Source of the DNA: JBMNUM01 sp050946275
Lineage (GTDB): Bacteria; Actinomycetota; Coriobacteriia; Coriobacteriales; CADBOM01
Reading direction: 5' to 3'
Assembly (NCBI GenBank): GCA_050946275.1
Contig: JBMNUM010000013.1
Location: 1 to 55,941 of the forward strand
Length of the DNA: 55,941 bases
Of the stretch, positions 8,846-16,950 are shown one piece after another; the first letter of the stretch is position 1; each line of letters starts with the position of its first letter. The notes below the pieces were generated by a model. That model saw only the letters and a program-made list of their open reading frames with translations, made no database searches and was not told the origin of the DNA. The position numbers and the translations under genes are program-made.

Positions 8846-9856
8846 ATGGACTTCGGGAAGTTTCTTGCAGAGAGCGCGCAGCCGGTCAACGAGTATCTGG
8901 AGGGCTTTTTCACCTTCGATGGGATGGAGGATCTGAAGCGGTACCTCTACAACCCCCTGCTCGAATACACCGTCAATGCGGGCAAGCGGCATCGCCCGCT
9001 CATCTGCATGCTCGCGTGCATGGCGGTAGGCGGCAACGCGTCGGATGCCGTCATGTCGGGTTCGGCGATCGAGAACTTCCACACGGCCGCCCTTATCCAC
9101 GATGACATCGCCGACGAGGCGAAGCTCCGTCGCGGCAAGCCTTGCATGCACCTTTCCGAGGGACTCTCCATCGCCATCAACGCGGGCGACATGGCCCTCG
9201 CCTCCGTCATCTCCTCGGTTCTCGCCGACGATGCGCTGACCGATGAGGTGAAGCTGCGCGTCCTCGCCGAGATCGTCGAGATGGACACGAAGACGATCGA
9301 GGGCCAGGCCCTCGACATCGGATGGGCCCGCGACGGCCGCTACGACCTCGCCGTCGAGGACTACATCGAGATGGCGACGCGCAAGACCGCCTACTACTCG
9401 GGCGGGATCCCGCTGGCAATCGGCGCCATCATCGGCGGGGGAACCGACGAGCAGGTCGAGGCCCTGCGCCATTTCGGCATGCTCACCGGACTCGCCTTCC
9501 AGATCCAGGACGACCTCATCAACCTGGTGGGCGACGAGGAGCATGCGGGGAAGGACTTCCGCAGCGACATCACCGAGGGCAAGCGCACGATGATCTCCGT
9601 GCACGCTCTCCGCAACGCGCCGGCAGATGATGCCGACGAGCTGCGCGCCATCCTCGATTCCGGCACGGAGGACGCCGCGTTGCTCTCCCGTGCGGTCCGC
9701 ATCATGGAGGAGGCCGGCTCGATCGGCTACGCGCGCGACTTCGCGCACAACCTGATCCAGGAGGCCAAGCGCGTGCTCGGCCCGGTCCTCCCCGAATCCG
9801 ATTACAAGGACACGCTCTTCTCCATGGCCGACTTCTTCGTGGATAGGGTGGGCTAG
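8846..9856 (+). CDS. Polyprenyl (isoprenyl) diphosphate synthase
   Basis: The 336-residue all-helical trans-prenyltransferase has the first aspartate-rich motif LIHDDIADEAKLRRGKP (D86, D87, D90, spaced DDxxD) and the second motif QIQDDLINLVGD near residue 220. The N-terminal GKRHRP is the usual isopentenyl-diphosphate site. It condenses isopentenyl diphosphate with an allylic primer to give farnesyl, geranylgeranyl or longer chains; product length cannot be decided from sequence. ATG 8846 is preferred over an in-frame ATG at 8795 because it follows AGGGGAG and because 8795 lies too close to the -10 box. The following gene starts two bases after its stop. Confidence 0.88.
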   Translation: MDFGKFLAESAQPVNEYLEGFFTFDGMEDLKRYLYNPLLEYTVNAGKRHRPLICMLACMAVGGNASDAVMSGSAIENFHTAALIHDDIADEAKLRRGKPCMHLSEGLSIAINAGDMALASVISSVLADDALTDEVKLRVLAEIVEMDTKTIEGQALDIGWARDGRYDLAVEDYIEMATRKTAYYSGGIPLAIGAIIGGGTDEQVEALRHFGMLTGLAFQIQDDLINLVGDEEHAGKDFRSDITEGKRTMISVHALRNAPADDADELRAILDSGTEDAALLSRAVRIMEEAGSIGYARDFAHNLIQEAKRVLGPVLPESDYKDTLFSMADFFVDRVG

Positions 9857-9858
9857 GC

Positions 9859-10830
9859 ATGGAGGTTATCGGCAAGAACAGCGAAGGTCCTGCCGTCGAG
9901 GATGTCCAGCGCAGGCTCGTGAAGCTCGGGTACGACCTCGGTGAATGCGGTGTCGACGGGCTCTTCCAGGGCGATACCGCCGCGGCGGTGCGCGCGTTCC
10001 GCGAGCACCAGGGCCTTCCCGAGGGCGACTCGATCGACGCTGTGACATGGGCTGCGCTCGTCGATGCCTCGTTCTCGCTCGGCGACCGCACGCTCTACCT
10101 GCGCATGCCGTATTTCCATGGCAACGACGTGGCGGAGCTCCAGCACATCCTCAACATCCTCGGCTTCGCCTGCGGCGAGGAGGATGCGATCTTCGGCGCG
10201 TATACCGAGCGCGCCGTACGTGACTTCCAGATGAACATGGGCATCGAGCCCGACGGTATCGTGGGTCTCGCCACGTTCAAGGCGCTGGCACGACTCCATC
10301 ACGCGTGGAACGATAAGAACCCGCTCACGGTCGGTGGCGCTGGCCTCGGCTTCTCCCGCGCTGCGGAGGTGCTCGAGACGACGCCCGTCTGCGTGTACGG
10401 CGTGGACGATGCCTCGCGCGAGATCGCGGCGCGCATCTCGAACCTCGCGTTCGCGACGACCGCCCTCACGAAGGTGACGAGCGCGGACATGCTCTCGTCG
10501 GCTCCGGAGTCTGGGACCCTGCGCGTCGAGATCACGAGCGGCGAGCCGCGCGACGTCGACGGAACGCCCGTCATCGTGTTCGACAGCCAGCAGCGTCTCG
10601 GCATGAGGTTCAAGACGGCCGTCTCGTCGCTGGGCAAGCGCAATCCGCGCATCATCGTGAAGGTCGTCATCCCGACCCCCGACGACGAGGACGCGGGTGG
10701 CCTGCTCGCCGAGCTCAACTTCGGCTCGGCGCGCCGCATCGACGACCCGAAGGGCTGGCGGCGCACCGTCGTGCAGCATTACGCCATCATCATCCTTGAT
10801 GCCATCTGCGGCGCTTACGCGCGTCCCTAG
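9859..10830 (+). CDS. Protein with two N-terminal peptidoglycan-binding (PG_binding_1) domains
   Basis: The 323-residue protein has two tandem PG_binding_1 three-helix units: about residues 10-75 (VEDVQRRLVKLGYDL...GLFQGDTAAAVRAFREHQGL) and 88-152 (VAELQHILNILGF...FGAYTERAVRDFQMNMGIEPDG). The remaining 170 residues contain TPVIVFDSQQRLG and an alternating beta/alpha pattern and are not assigned with confidence; they may resemble an amidase-type fold without its zinc ligands. There is no signal peptide, so it may act in the cytoplasm or on the wall by another route. It overlaps the polyprenyl synthase operon (2-base gap), which hints at a cell-envelope role. Confidence 0.75.
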   Translation: MEVIGKNSEGPAVEDVQRRLVKLGYDLGECGVDGLFQGDTAAAVRAFREHQGLPEGDSIDAVTWAALVDASFSLGDRTLYLRMPYFHGNDVAELQHILNILGFACGEEDAIFGAYTERAVRDFQMNMGIEPDGIVGLATFKALARLHHAWNDKNPLTVGGAGLGFSRAAEVLETTPVCVYGVDDASREIAARISNLAFATTALTKVTSADMLSSAPESGTLRVEITSGEPRDVDGTPVIVFDSQQRLGMRFKTAVSSLGKRNPRIIVKVVIPTPDDEDAGGLLAELNFGSARRIDDPKGWRRTVVQHYAIIILDAICGAYARP

Positions 10831-10866
10831 GATGTGAGCTGCGCCATGGGCGAGGAGGCGCGTGAT

Positions 10867-11409
10867 ATGCGGGCCAATGCTCCGGGCAAGGATTCGCGTC
10901 GGCTGGGGATTCTCGACTGGGTCTTCCACTTCGTGGTGCTCCCGCTGCTCTTCGTCCTCGCGGTCATCGCGATCATCGGACTCGCCTCGGTGTACCTCTC
11001 GCCGGGCGGCTACTTCGACGGCAACGCGATCGACGACCTGCGTTCATCGATACCCGTCGCCGCCGGTGTCCTGCTCCTGTTCGCGATCCTCGCGGTCTTC
11101 TCGTTCGCCGGGCTCTACGGCTGGCGGAAGTGGAGCCTCGTGACGATCATCGTCCTTCTCGTCATGCTCGCCGTCGGCGGGATCGCGGCGAGTCTCACCG
11201 CCGGGTCGTACCTCGCCGCGCACGGCACGCTTCTCGCATTGGTCGACGCACGGCTTTCCGCCGCGCTCGGGTGGGTGCGCGTCGGCGGCATCGTCGCGGC
11301 CATCATCGCGGTCCTGTTCATCGTCTATTACGCGCGCCATTCCCGGAGCTTCGTCTCCGCGGCGGAGCTGCGCGAGCAGGAGAAGCTCGTCACGTACGAG
11401 CAGTGGTGA
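10867..11409 (+). CDS. Four-segment membrane protein of unknown function
   Basis: The 180-residue product has four clear hydrophobic segments (about residues 18-45, 60-82, 90-115, 135-160) separated by short loops. It ends in a short charged tail, RHSRSFVSAAELREQEK. No conserved family was recognised. ATG 10867 has GGAGG nine bases upstream; GTG at 10834 and ATG at 10846 are alternatives without a better site. It follows the peptidoglycan-binding gene by 36 bases and may share its transcript. Confidence 0.65.
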   Translation: MRANAPGKDSRRLGILDWVFHFVVLPLLFVLAVIAIIGLASVYLSPGGYFDGNAIDDLRSSIPVAAGVLLLFAILAVFSFAGLYGWRKWSLVTIIVLLVMLAVGGIAASLTAGSYLAAHGTLLALVDARLSAALGWVRVGGIVAAIIAVLFIVYYARHSRSFVSAAELREQEKLVTYEQW

Positions 11410-11519
11410 GGCGCATCGCGACATCGCGCGCGGGCAGTTGCTTCTTGCCGTTGCGCGGTGGAGTGGCCGATAATCGGCCCGGTTGGGGTACCATGTTTGG
11501 AAGCAAGTTGGTAGGAAGG

Positions 11520-11945
11520 ATGGAGCATCCCTTGAGGAAGACCTGGGCTATCATCGCGGTTCTCGCGCTCGCCATGGCGGCGGTATTCTGCCTGTCGGCG
11601 TGCGAGGCCGAGAATGAAGATCCGTACGCTGGCCACTGGGTCTGCAGCGCGGTCGATGCGGGCGACGGTCAGGTCATCCAGGTGGCCGATGTCGCCGAGG
11701 CGGGCGTGACGGGGGAGGATCTCATGTGGTTCGACCTGCAGGCCGATGGCGTGGCCAAGGTGAGCACGTTCGGGGGAGAGGCGTCGTCCGACCCCAAGAT
11801 GACTTGGAATGTCGCCGACAACGGCAACATCGAGGTCATCACCGACTCCGGAGAATCCATGCTCCTGCAGTACAACTCCGAGGAGCAGACGTTGGAGATG
11901 AACGTCCAAGGCCAGAAGGTGTTCTTCTCCAGGCAGCAGCAATAG
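11520..11945 (+). CDS. Small secreted lipoprotein
   Basis: The product of about 141 residues has a signal peptide with basic start, hydrophobic core AIIAVLALAMAAVF and lipobox CLSAC, so the mature lipoprotein starts at C after LSA. The mature part (about 114 residues) is acidic and beta-rich and contains WFDLQADGVAK and MTWNVADNGNIEV, which resemble the DUF-type lipoprotein folds that follow 'G-x-W' repeats. The start is uncertain: ATG 11493, ATG 11520 and TTG 11532 are in frame. AGGAAGGA at 11513-11520 favours TTG 11532, but ATG 11520 gives the normal signal length. Its function is unknown. Confidence 0.7.
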   Translation: MEHPLRKTWAIIAVLALAMAAVFCLSACEAENEDPYAGHWVCSAVDAGDGQVIQVADVAEAGVTGEDLMWFDLQADGVAKVSTFGGEASSDPKMTWNVADNGNIEVITDSGESMLLQYNSEEQTLEMNVQGQKVFFSRQQQ

Positions 11946-11965
11946 AGACGAAAGGCGGTTTTGGC

Positions 11966-13138
11966 ATGTTCGATCCCGTTGAGGTCAAGCCCGGCGTGTT
12001 CTGGGTGGGTGCGGTTGATTGGAATCTGCGCGATTTCCACGGATACAAGACGTATCGCGGCTCCACGTACAACGCGTATCTGATCATCGATGAGAAGGTC
12101 ACCCTCATCGACACGGTCAAGTCGAACTTCTCCGGCGAGCTCCTGCAGCGCATCTCGAAGATCATCGACCCCTCGATGATCGACGTCATCGTCTCCAACC
12201 ATGTGGAGATGGATCACTCGGGCTCGCTTCCCGTCCTGATGAGCCTTGCGCCGAGCGCGTTGATCGTGACGAGCGACCCACACGGCCTCAACGGCCTGCG
12301 TGCCCATTACGGCGATGCGTACAACTACCTCGCTGTCAAACCTGGCGACAAGCTGTCGATCGGTGAGCGCACGCTCGAGTTCGTGAAGACGACCATGGTG
12401 CACTGGCCCGACAACATGGTGACGTATTGCCCCGAGGAGAAGATCCTGTTCTCCAACGATGCGTTCGGCCAGCACTACGCCTCGAGCAAGCGCTTCGATG
12501 ACGAGGACAACCTGGCGGATATCGTCGACCAGGCCAAGAAGTACTACGCGAACATCGTCATGCCCTACGGCAAGAACGCCGCCAAGGCGCTCGAGGCATG
12601 CGCCGGGCTCGACATCGACATCATCGCGCCCGGCCACGGCTCGATCTGGCGCTCGCATATCGATACGATCCTCGATCTCTACCGCCAGTGGACGAGCGGC
12701 GAGCAGCAGGATTACGCGCTCGTCGTGTACGACACGATGTGGGGGACGACGGACAAGATGGCCAAGGCGATCGGCTCGGCGTTCAACGGCGCCGGCTATC
12801 GCGTGCGTCTCTTCAATCTCAAGGAGGATCATCCCTCCGACATCATCCCCGAGGTGCTCGACGCGAAGTTCATCGCCGTGGGCACGCCGACGCTCAACAA
12901 CACCATGCTGCCGTCGGTCGCGGCGTTCCTCTGCTATCTGAAGGGCCTCACGACGAAGGACAAGAAGGCCTTCGCGTTCGGTTCGTACGGATGGGCGCCG
13001 AAGGGGCAGAACGAGGTCAACGACATCCTTGCCGGCATGGGCTATGACATCGTCATGGAGCCGGTCACGCACAACTGGCCGATGGACGTGGATGCAATCG
13101 CCGACCTCCGCGAGGAGATCCGCAACAGGCTCGTGTAA
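11966..13138 (+). CDS. A-type flavodiiron protein (FprA / rubredoxin:oxygen oxidoreductase-like)
   Basis: The 390-residue protein has an N-terminal metallo-beta-lactamase-like diiron domain with SNHVEMDHSG (H79, E81, D83, H84), FSNDAFGQHY (bridging Asp) and APGHGSIW (His). From about residue 250 it has a flavodoxin domain (VVYDTMWGTTDKMAKA binds FMN phosphate). Flavodiiron proteins reduce oxygen to water or nitric oxide to nitrous oxide, protecting strict anaerobes. It is a class A enzyme (two domains, no rubredoxin domain), so an external electron donor is needed and is not in this window. It ends at a strong terminator. Confidence 0.93.
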   Translation: MFDPVEVKPGVFWVGAVDWNLRDFHGYKTYRGSTYNAYLIIDEKVTLIDTVKSNFSGELLQRISKIIDPSMIDVIVSNHVEMDHSGSLPVLMSLAPSALIVTSDPHGLNGLRAHYGDAYNYLAVKPGDKLSIGERTLEFVKTTMVHWPDNMVTYCPEEKILFSNDAFGQHYASSKRFDDEDNLADIVDQAKKYYANIVMPYGKNAAKALEACAGLDIDIIAPGHGSIWRSHIDTILDLYRQWTSGEQQDYALVVYDTMWGTTDKMAKAIGSAFNGAGYRVRLFNLKEDHPSDIIPEVLDAKFIAVGTPTLNNTMLPSVAAFLCYLKGLTTKDKKAFAFGSYGWAPKGQNEVNDILAGMGYDIVMEPVTHNWPMDVDAIADLREEIRNRLV

Positions 13139-13162
13139 CGGCGCATATAACGAAAACCGGAA

Positions 13163-13192
13163 AAGGGCGGGGCAGAAGACCCCGCCTTTTTT
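13163..13192 (+). terminator. Rho-independent terminator after the flavodiiron gene
   Basis: GGCGGGG (13166-13172) pairs with CCCCGCC (13180-13186), followed by six T (13187-13192), 25 bases after the stop codon. Confidence 0.9.
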
Positions 13193-13234
13193 ATAGGTGG
13201 CGCTTGGAATGGTGCACGTCATGTTTCCTCACGA

Positions 13235-13347
13235 GATAAATCGACTTACGAAAAAAATTTATCGAAAAACATTAAAAAATTGTTGACAAACGATTTATAG
13301 CTCCTTATAGTGCAGTTATCGATAAACGATAAATCGACTTAAGGAGG
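13235..13347 (+). promoter_or_regulatory. AT-rich promoter with repeated operator-like sites
   Basis: TTGACA (13283-13288) and TATAGT (13306-13311) are separated by exactly 17 bases, a near-consensus sigma-70-type promoter. The 14-base word GATAAATCGACTTA occurs at 13235-13248 and again at 13328-13341, flanking it, and further CGATAAA half-sites lie at 13258-13264 (inverted) and 13321-13327. The tract is far more AT-rich than the surroundings. The repeats are candidate binding sites for the small HTH regulator encoded two genes downstream. Confidence 0.75.
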
Positions 13348-13352
13348 AATCG

Positions 13353-13925
13353 ATGAACACCAAATTGAACAAAGCGGTCACGATCATCGCGCAAATCGCC
13401 GAGGTCTTCATGTGGGTCGGCGCAGCGCTTTCGCTCGCGATCACCATCGTGGTTGCCGTGGGACACCAGGACCTGATGTGGCTCTTCACCGATGCGGCCG
13501 GGCAGTCGGTCCTCGCAACCGGCGGCTTCAGCATCGTCACGGCGGGACTGACGGGAGGCCAGCTCACCGCGGCGTTCATCATCTTCTTCATCACGTCGCT
13601 CGTCACCTTCGTGCTGCTGGGGATGGTGTTCCGCAACATCCAGCTGTCGTTCAAGACCGCAGCGGGAAAGACCAAGTTCTCCGAGGGCGCGACGCCCTTC
13701 CAGCCGGCGATCATCCGCATGGTGCGCGAGATCGGCATCTTCTGCATCGCGAGTCCGATCGTCGAGCTGATCATGAGCATCATCGGCACCGTAATTATAG
13801 GTTCCGAGGTGGCGGAGATCTCCGTGACGTTCGGAAGCATCTTCGTCGGCCTCGTGGTCCTTTGCCTCTCCCAGTTCTTCGCATATGGAGCCCAGCTCCA
13901 GCGTGACACCGACGGCTTGGTGTAG
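13353..13925 (+). CDS. DUF2975-type integral membrane protein
   Basis: The 190-residue protein has four membrane segments (about 10-40, 62-90, 115-150, 155-185). Its pattern matches the DUF2975 family, which in Firmicutes and Actinobacteria is almost always encoded immediately before a YozG-like Cro/C1 regulator, as here. A consensus promoter and AAGGAGG lead to ATG 13353. Its function is unknown; genomic pairing suggests a membrane partner or target of the regulator. Confidence 0.75.
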   Translation: MNTKLNKAVTIIAQIAEVFMWVGAALSLAITIVVAVGHQDLMWLFTDAAGQSVLATGGFSIVTAGLTGGQLTAAFIIFFITSLVTFVLLGMVFRNIQLSFKTAAGKTKFSEGATPFQPAIIRMVREIGIFCIASPIVELIMSIIGTVIIGSEVAEISVTFGSIFVGLVVLCLSQFFAYGAQLQRDTDGLV

Positions 13926-13939
13926 GGGAGGTGGCCAAC

Positions 13940-14158
13940 ATGGGAAAGATCGTACTCGAGCTCGATGTGATGATGGCGAAGCGGCGTATGTCCCTCAACG
14001 ACTTGGCGGAAATGGTCGGCATCACGAACGTTAACCTCTCGAAGATCAAGAACAACAAGGTCAATGCGATTCGTTTCTCGACTCTCGCGGGTATCTGCAA
14101 GGCGTTGGATTGCGACCCGGGGGATATCCTGAAATACGATCCGGACGGCGAAGACTAG
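13940..14158 (+). CDS. YozG-like Cro/C1-type HTH regulator
   Basis: The 72-residue protein is essentially one helix-turn-helix domain: MMAKRRMSLNDLAEMVGI, then TNVNLSKIKNN as recognition helix, then FSTLAGICKALDCDPGDIL. It follows the DUF2975 gene closely, with GGGGAGG eight bases before ATG 13940 (GTG 13931 is less likely). It probably autoregulates the promoter at 13283-13311 through the repeated sites there. The arrangement DUF2975-HTH is a known conserved pair. Confidence 0.85.
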   Translation: MGKIVLELDVMMAKRRMSLNDLAEMVGITNVNLSKIKNNKVNAIRFSTLAGICKALDCDPGDILKYDPDGED

Positions 14159-14182
14159 CACAAGGCAAACGGCAGGCATGAT

Positions 14183-14213
14183 GAGATGGGGCGCCCAAAG
14201 GGCGCCCCATCTC
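14183..14213. terminator. Bidirectional terminator between convergent genes
   Basis: A perfect 14-bp stem (14183-14196 with 14200-14213) has a 3-base loop (AAA) and lies between the converging HTH gene and the TIGR03915-type gene. The plus-strand tail GTTTCATT is a weak U-run. Confidence 0.75.
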
Positions 14214-14242
14214 GTTTCATTGCGAAGCAACCGACGGCCCGG

Positions 14243-15229
14243 TCACTGGACTTCGGTGATGTTCTTCCAGAGGCGCTTGGGCATGAAGTTGCGGCGCAGC
14301 GCCGGATTGAGGCGCTCGCGGTTGCAGATGGAATCGTAGAACGAGCGCCACATCGCGCTGTAGGCCTCCTCGCGCTCGGTTTTGCGCGGCGGTGTGATGT
14401 CGTCGGTTGGGACGAGCATCCACCTGCCATCGCGCGAGACGCCGGCGATCTTGTGAACCTCGTCGTAGATGATGAAGGGCTGCGTGTTGAAGCGGCGCGC
14501 GAAGTGTTCCATCATCACGGGAACCACGTTGGCATTGGGGTTGATCTGCGCGAAGTAGATCCCGCCCTCCATCTCGGCGAAGCGGGTGAACTGGAACATC
14601 CGGTGGCGTTCGTTCGAGACCTGGCGCCAGAGTCGCTCGTAGGACTCGACGATGGGGTTGGCATGGTCGCAGAACGCGTAGCGCCCCTTGCGCATCGCGA
14701 GCCTGATGTAGTGGAACAGCTCGAGTTCATGCCCCGGCTCGTCGCTCAGGAACGCAAGGCGGATGCGCTGCGCCTCATCGGCGCCGAGCTTGCGCGCGAG
14801 CCCCCGGTCGACGCGCTGCGCGAGCTCGTCCGATGTCTCGATGGTGGTCGTCTCGGAGAAGAGCGACAGGCGCGGGCAATCGGCCGTGCAGATGTCGTAG
14901 GGCTCGAGCTTGTGCTCGAACGCCCTGAAGACGGCCGTGTAGTAGCCCTCTATCGTCCCGTCGTAGAGCAGCGTGGGGCTGGGCGGGAACACCATGGGCT
15001 CGCACGGGGAGCCGAGTCCCTCCTGCTCCGATTCCCGGCGGATCGACTCGAAGCTGTTGCCCAGGCGGAAGTCGATCTCCTGGCCGATGGACCCGAGTCG
15101 GGGCGCGACGACATCCTCGTGCGGCCGTCCGGTCATCCCGACTGCGTCGGCTCCGCGCCGGACGGGCTTGCCGCAGCTCTCGCTCCCATGCCCGCTCGCC
15201 TCAAGCAGCATCGCCTCGCCATGCAACAT
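14243..15229 (-). CDS. TIGR03915-family putative DNA repair/metabolism protein (DUF4130)
   Basis: This is the partner of the radical SAM gene immediately upstream on the same strand; stop and start are one base apart. The 328-residue protein starts MLHGEAML. It has LLYDGTIEGYYTAVFRAFE, and the C-terminal half is rich in aromatic and charged residues (RLWRQVSNERHRMFQFTRFAE, FAQINPNANVVPVMMEHFARR), the DUF4130 pattern. This family is consistently neighboured by a radical SAM DNA modification/repair protein, but its activity is unproven. The start is weak: no clear RBS precedes ATG 15229, consistent with translational coupling. It is transcribed from the LexA-boxed promoter near 16780. Confidence 0.82.
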   Translation of the reverse strand: MLHGEAMLLEASGHGSESCGKPVRRGADAVGMTGRPHEDVVAPRLGSIGQEIDFRLGNSFESIRRESEQEGLGSPCEPMVFPPSPTLLYDGTIEGYYTAVFRAFEHKLEPYDICTADCPRLSLFSETTTIETSDELAQRVDRGLARKLGADEAQRIRLAFLSDEPGHELELFHYIRLAMRKGRYAFCDHANPIVESYERLWRQVSNERHRMFQFTRFAEMEGGIYFAQINPNANVVPVMMEHFARRFNTQPFIIYDEVHKIAGVSRDGRWMLVPTDDITPPRKTEREEAYSAMWRSFYDSICNRERLNPALRRNFMPKRLWKNITEVQ

Positions 15230-15230
15230 C

Positions 15231-16739
15231 TCAACGGACAACAATGCGCTCGACCTCCCTTCGGGATGCGGCGGCTGCGAGCAACGCCCTCTGCTGCGCG
15301 AACGCCTGCAACTGCCCCTCCTGGAACGGGCTCGCCCCGTATTGGTCCTCGCCGAGCATATGGCCGGCCATGGCCTCGCTGCCCGTATGCGGGTCGAAGA
15401 GCGCGAGCTGGCCCTCCGCCTGCTGCTTGCCGCCGCTGCGCCTGCCCTTGCCAGCCGGCGATGCCATGAGCATGAGCTCGGTGCGAATCGCGGTCTCGTC
15501 GAGCGCCACCGGTGAGGCATACGAGCCATTGCAGGTGATGAAGTAGCGCATGCGCTTGATCGACAGGCCCATCTTCACGAGATCCTCGTGCCTGAGTCTG
15601 CAATGCCTCCGTGCGCGCATGACCTTGCGTGCCCCGACCACGCCGAGTCCGGGCACCCGCAGGAGCATCTCGTAGGGTGCCTTGTTGATCTCGATGGGGA
15701 AGAGGTCCAGGTTCCTCAGCGCCCAGCTCGCCTTGGGGTCGACTCGCATGTCTAGGAACGGATGCTCTGCGTCGATGAGCTCGTCGACCGTGAATTCGTA
15801 GAAGCGCATGAGCCAGTCCGCCTGGTAGAGCCGGTGCTCGCGCGTCAGGGGCGCCTCAACGCTCTTGTCCGGCAGCAGGCTTGAGTCGTTGATCGGCAGG
15901 TACGCCGAGAAGAACACGCGCTTGAGCTCGAACATGCGGTACAGCGATGCCGACAGGTTGAGGATGTGGTAGTCGCTCTCGGGCGTCGCGCCGACGATGA
16001 GCTGCGTGCTCTGCCCTGCGGGCACGAAGCGCTTCCCTCCCTCGAGACGCTCGATCTCGGTGCGCTCGCGCCGCGCGAGGTCGCCCGTGCTCCCGTGCTT
16101 GACCGTCAGCGTCGAGCGCCTCGTGAGCCGTCCGTCGCGGTTGGCGGCGATGCCCTGGGCGAGATGGCCCATGGGGGAGAGGATGCCCGCCTTCGTCTTG
16201 CCCGGGGCGAGAACGGAGAGGCTCTCCTGGCTCGGCAGCTCGATGTTCACGCTCATGCGGTCGACCAGGTAGCCCATGCGATCGATGATTCCGGAGCTCG
16301 CGCCGGGAATCCCCTTCACGTGGATGTAGCCGAGGAACCCATGCTCCTCGCGCAGGATGCGCACGGTCTCGTACATGAGCTCCATCGTGTAGTCGGGGGT
16401 GCGGACGACACCCGAGCTCAGGAACAGGCCCTCGATGTAGTTGCGCCGGTAGAACTCGATCGTGAGGTCGGCGAGCTCGCGCGGCTCGAACGCGGCGCGG
16501 GGGATGTCGTTGCTCCGGCGGTTGGCGCAATAGGCGCAGTCGTGCATGCAGGCGTTGGTCATGAGGACCTTGAGCAGCGTGATGCAGCGCCCATCGGCTG
16601 AGAAGCTGTGGCAGATCCCGGCGCAGTACGTGCTTCCGAGGTGGCCGAGCTTCGCGTCGCGGTCAACGCCGCTCGACGTGCAGGCTACATCGTACTTCGC
16701 CGCATCGGTGAGTATCTCGAGCTTCCGCGCCGTGTCCAC
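15231..16739 (-). CDS. Putative DNA modification/repair radical SAM protein (TIGR03916-type)
   Basis: The 502-residue protein carries the radical SAM cluster C64-x3-C68-x2-C71 in MTNACMHDCAYCANR. It also has extra N-terminal cysteines (C20, C39, C43, C52) that could hold a second cluster. Residues about 351-375 (APYEMLLRVPGLGVVGARKV) are a helix-hairpin-helix DNA-binding motif. The C-terminal tail contains QLALF (444-448), a match to the sliding-clamp-binding consensus. The start is GTG 16739, nine bases after GGAAGG. Two LexA boxes overlap its promoter, so it should be DNA-damage inducible. The reaction is unknown; the family name rests on context. Confidence 0.88.
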   Translation of the reverse strand: MDTARKLEILTDAAKYDVACTSSGVDRDAKLGHLGSTYCAGICHSFSADGRCITLLKVLMTNACMHDCAYCANRRSNDIPRAAFEPRELADLTIEFYRRNYIEGLFLSSGVVRTPDYTMELMYETVRILREEHGFLGYIHVKGIPGASSGIIDRMGYLVDRMSVNIELPSQESLSVLAPGKTKAGILSPMGHLAQGIAANRDGRLTRRSTLTVKHGSTGDLARRERTEIERLEGGKRFVPAGQSTQLIVGATPESDYHILNLSASLYRMFELKRVFFSAYLPINDSSLLPDKSVEAPLTREHRLYQADWLMRFYEFTVDELIDAEHPFLDMRVDPKASWALRNLDLFPIEINKAPYEMLLRVPGLGVVGARKVMRARRHCRLRHEDLVKMGLSIKRMRYFITCNGSYASPVALDETAIRTELMLMASPAGKGRRSGGKQQAEGQLALFDPHTGSEAMAGHMLGEDQYGASPFQEGQLQAFAQQRALLAAAASRREVERIVVR

Positions 16740-16764
16740 TTTCGTTCGCCTTCCTGGTTGACAA

Positions 16765-16808
16765 GAACGTTTGTTCGATTATCATACCAGAACACATGTT
16801 CGAGTCAA
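16765..16808 (-). promoter_or_regulatory. LexA-regulated promoter with two SOS boxes
   Basis: GAACGTTTGTTC (16765-16776) and GAACACATGTTC (16790-16801) both match GAAC-N4-GTTC, the Gram-positive LexA operator. They are 25 bases apart. Between them on the minus strand is TATGATAAT as a -10, with TTGACT upstream as -35, so both boxes overlap the promoter of the radical SAM gene. Confidence 0.85.
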
Positions 16809-16950
16809 CAGCAGATTTCAACGAGAGAGGCTGGGGTACGGAGTATCATGAGAAGGCGATATGGATCCGTTCGAAGCATGTCGGCCGGTCGGACGGCCGG
16901 CCATTCGGGCGGCATGGTGTGCGGTGGGTTCATCTCGGGAGGGGTGATGA

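Noticed and set aside
11130..11519. Longer N-terminus for the lipoprotein
   Set aside because: It overlaps the membrane protein gene in another frame and would bury the signal peptide.
16790..16801. LexA control of the plus-strand metallopeptidase gene
   Set aside because: The boxes lie about 150 bases from its start and overlap the opposite promoter, so the minus-strand gene is the better target.
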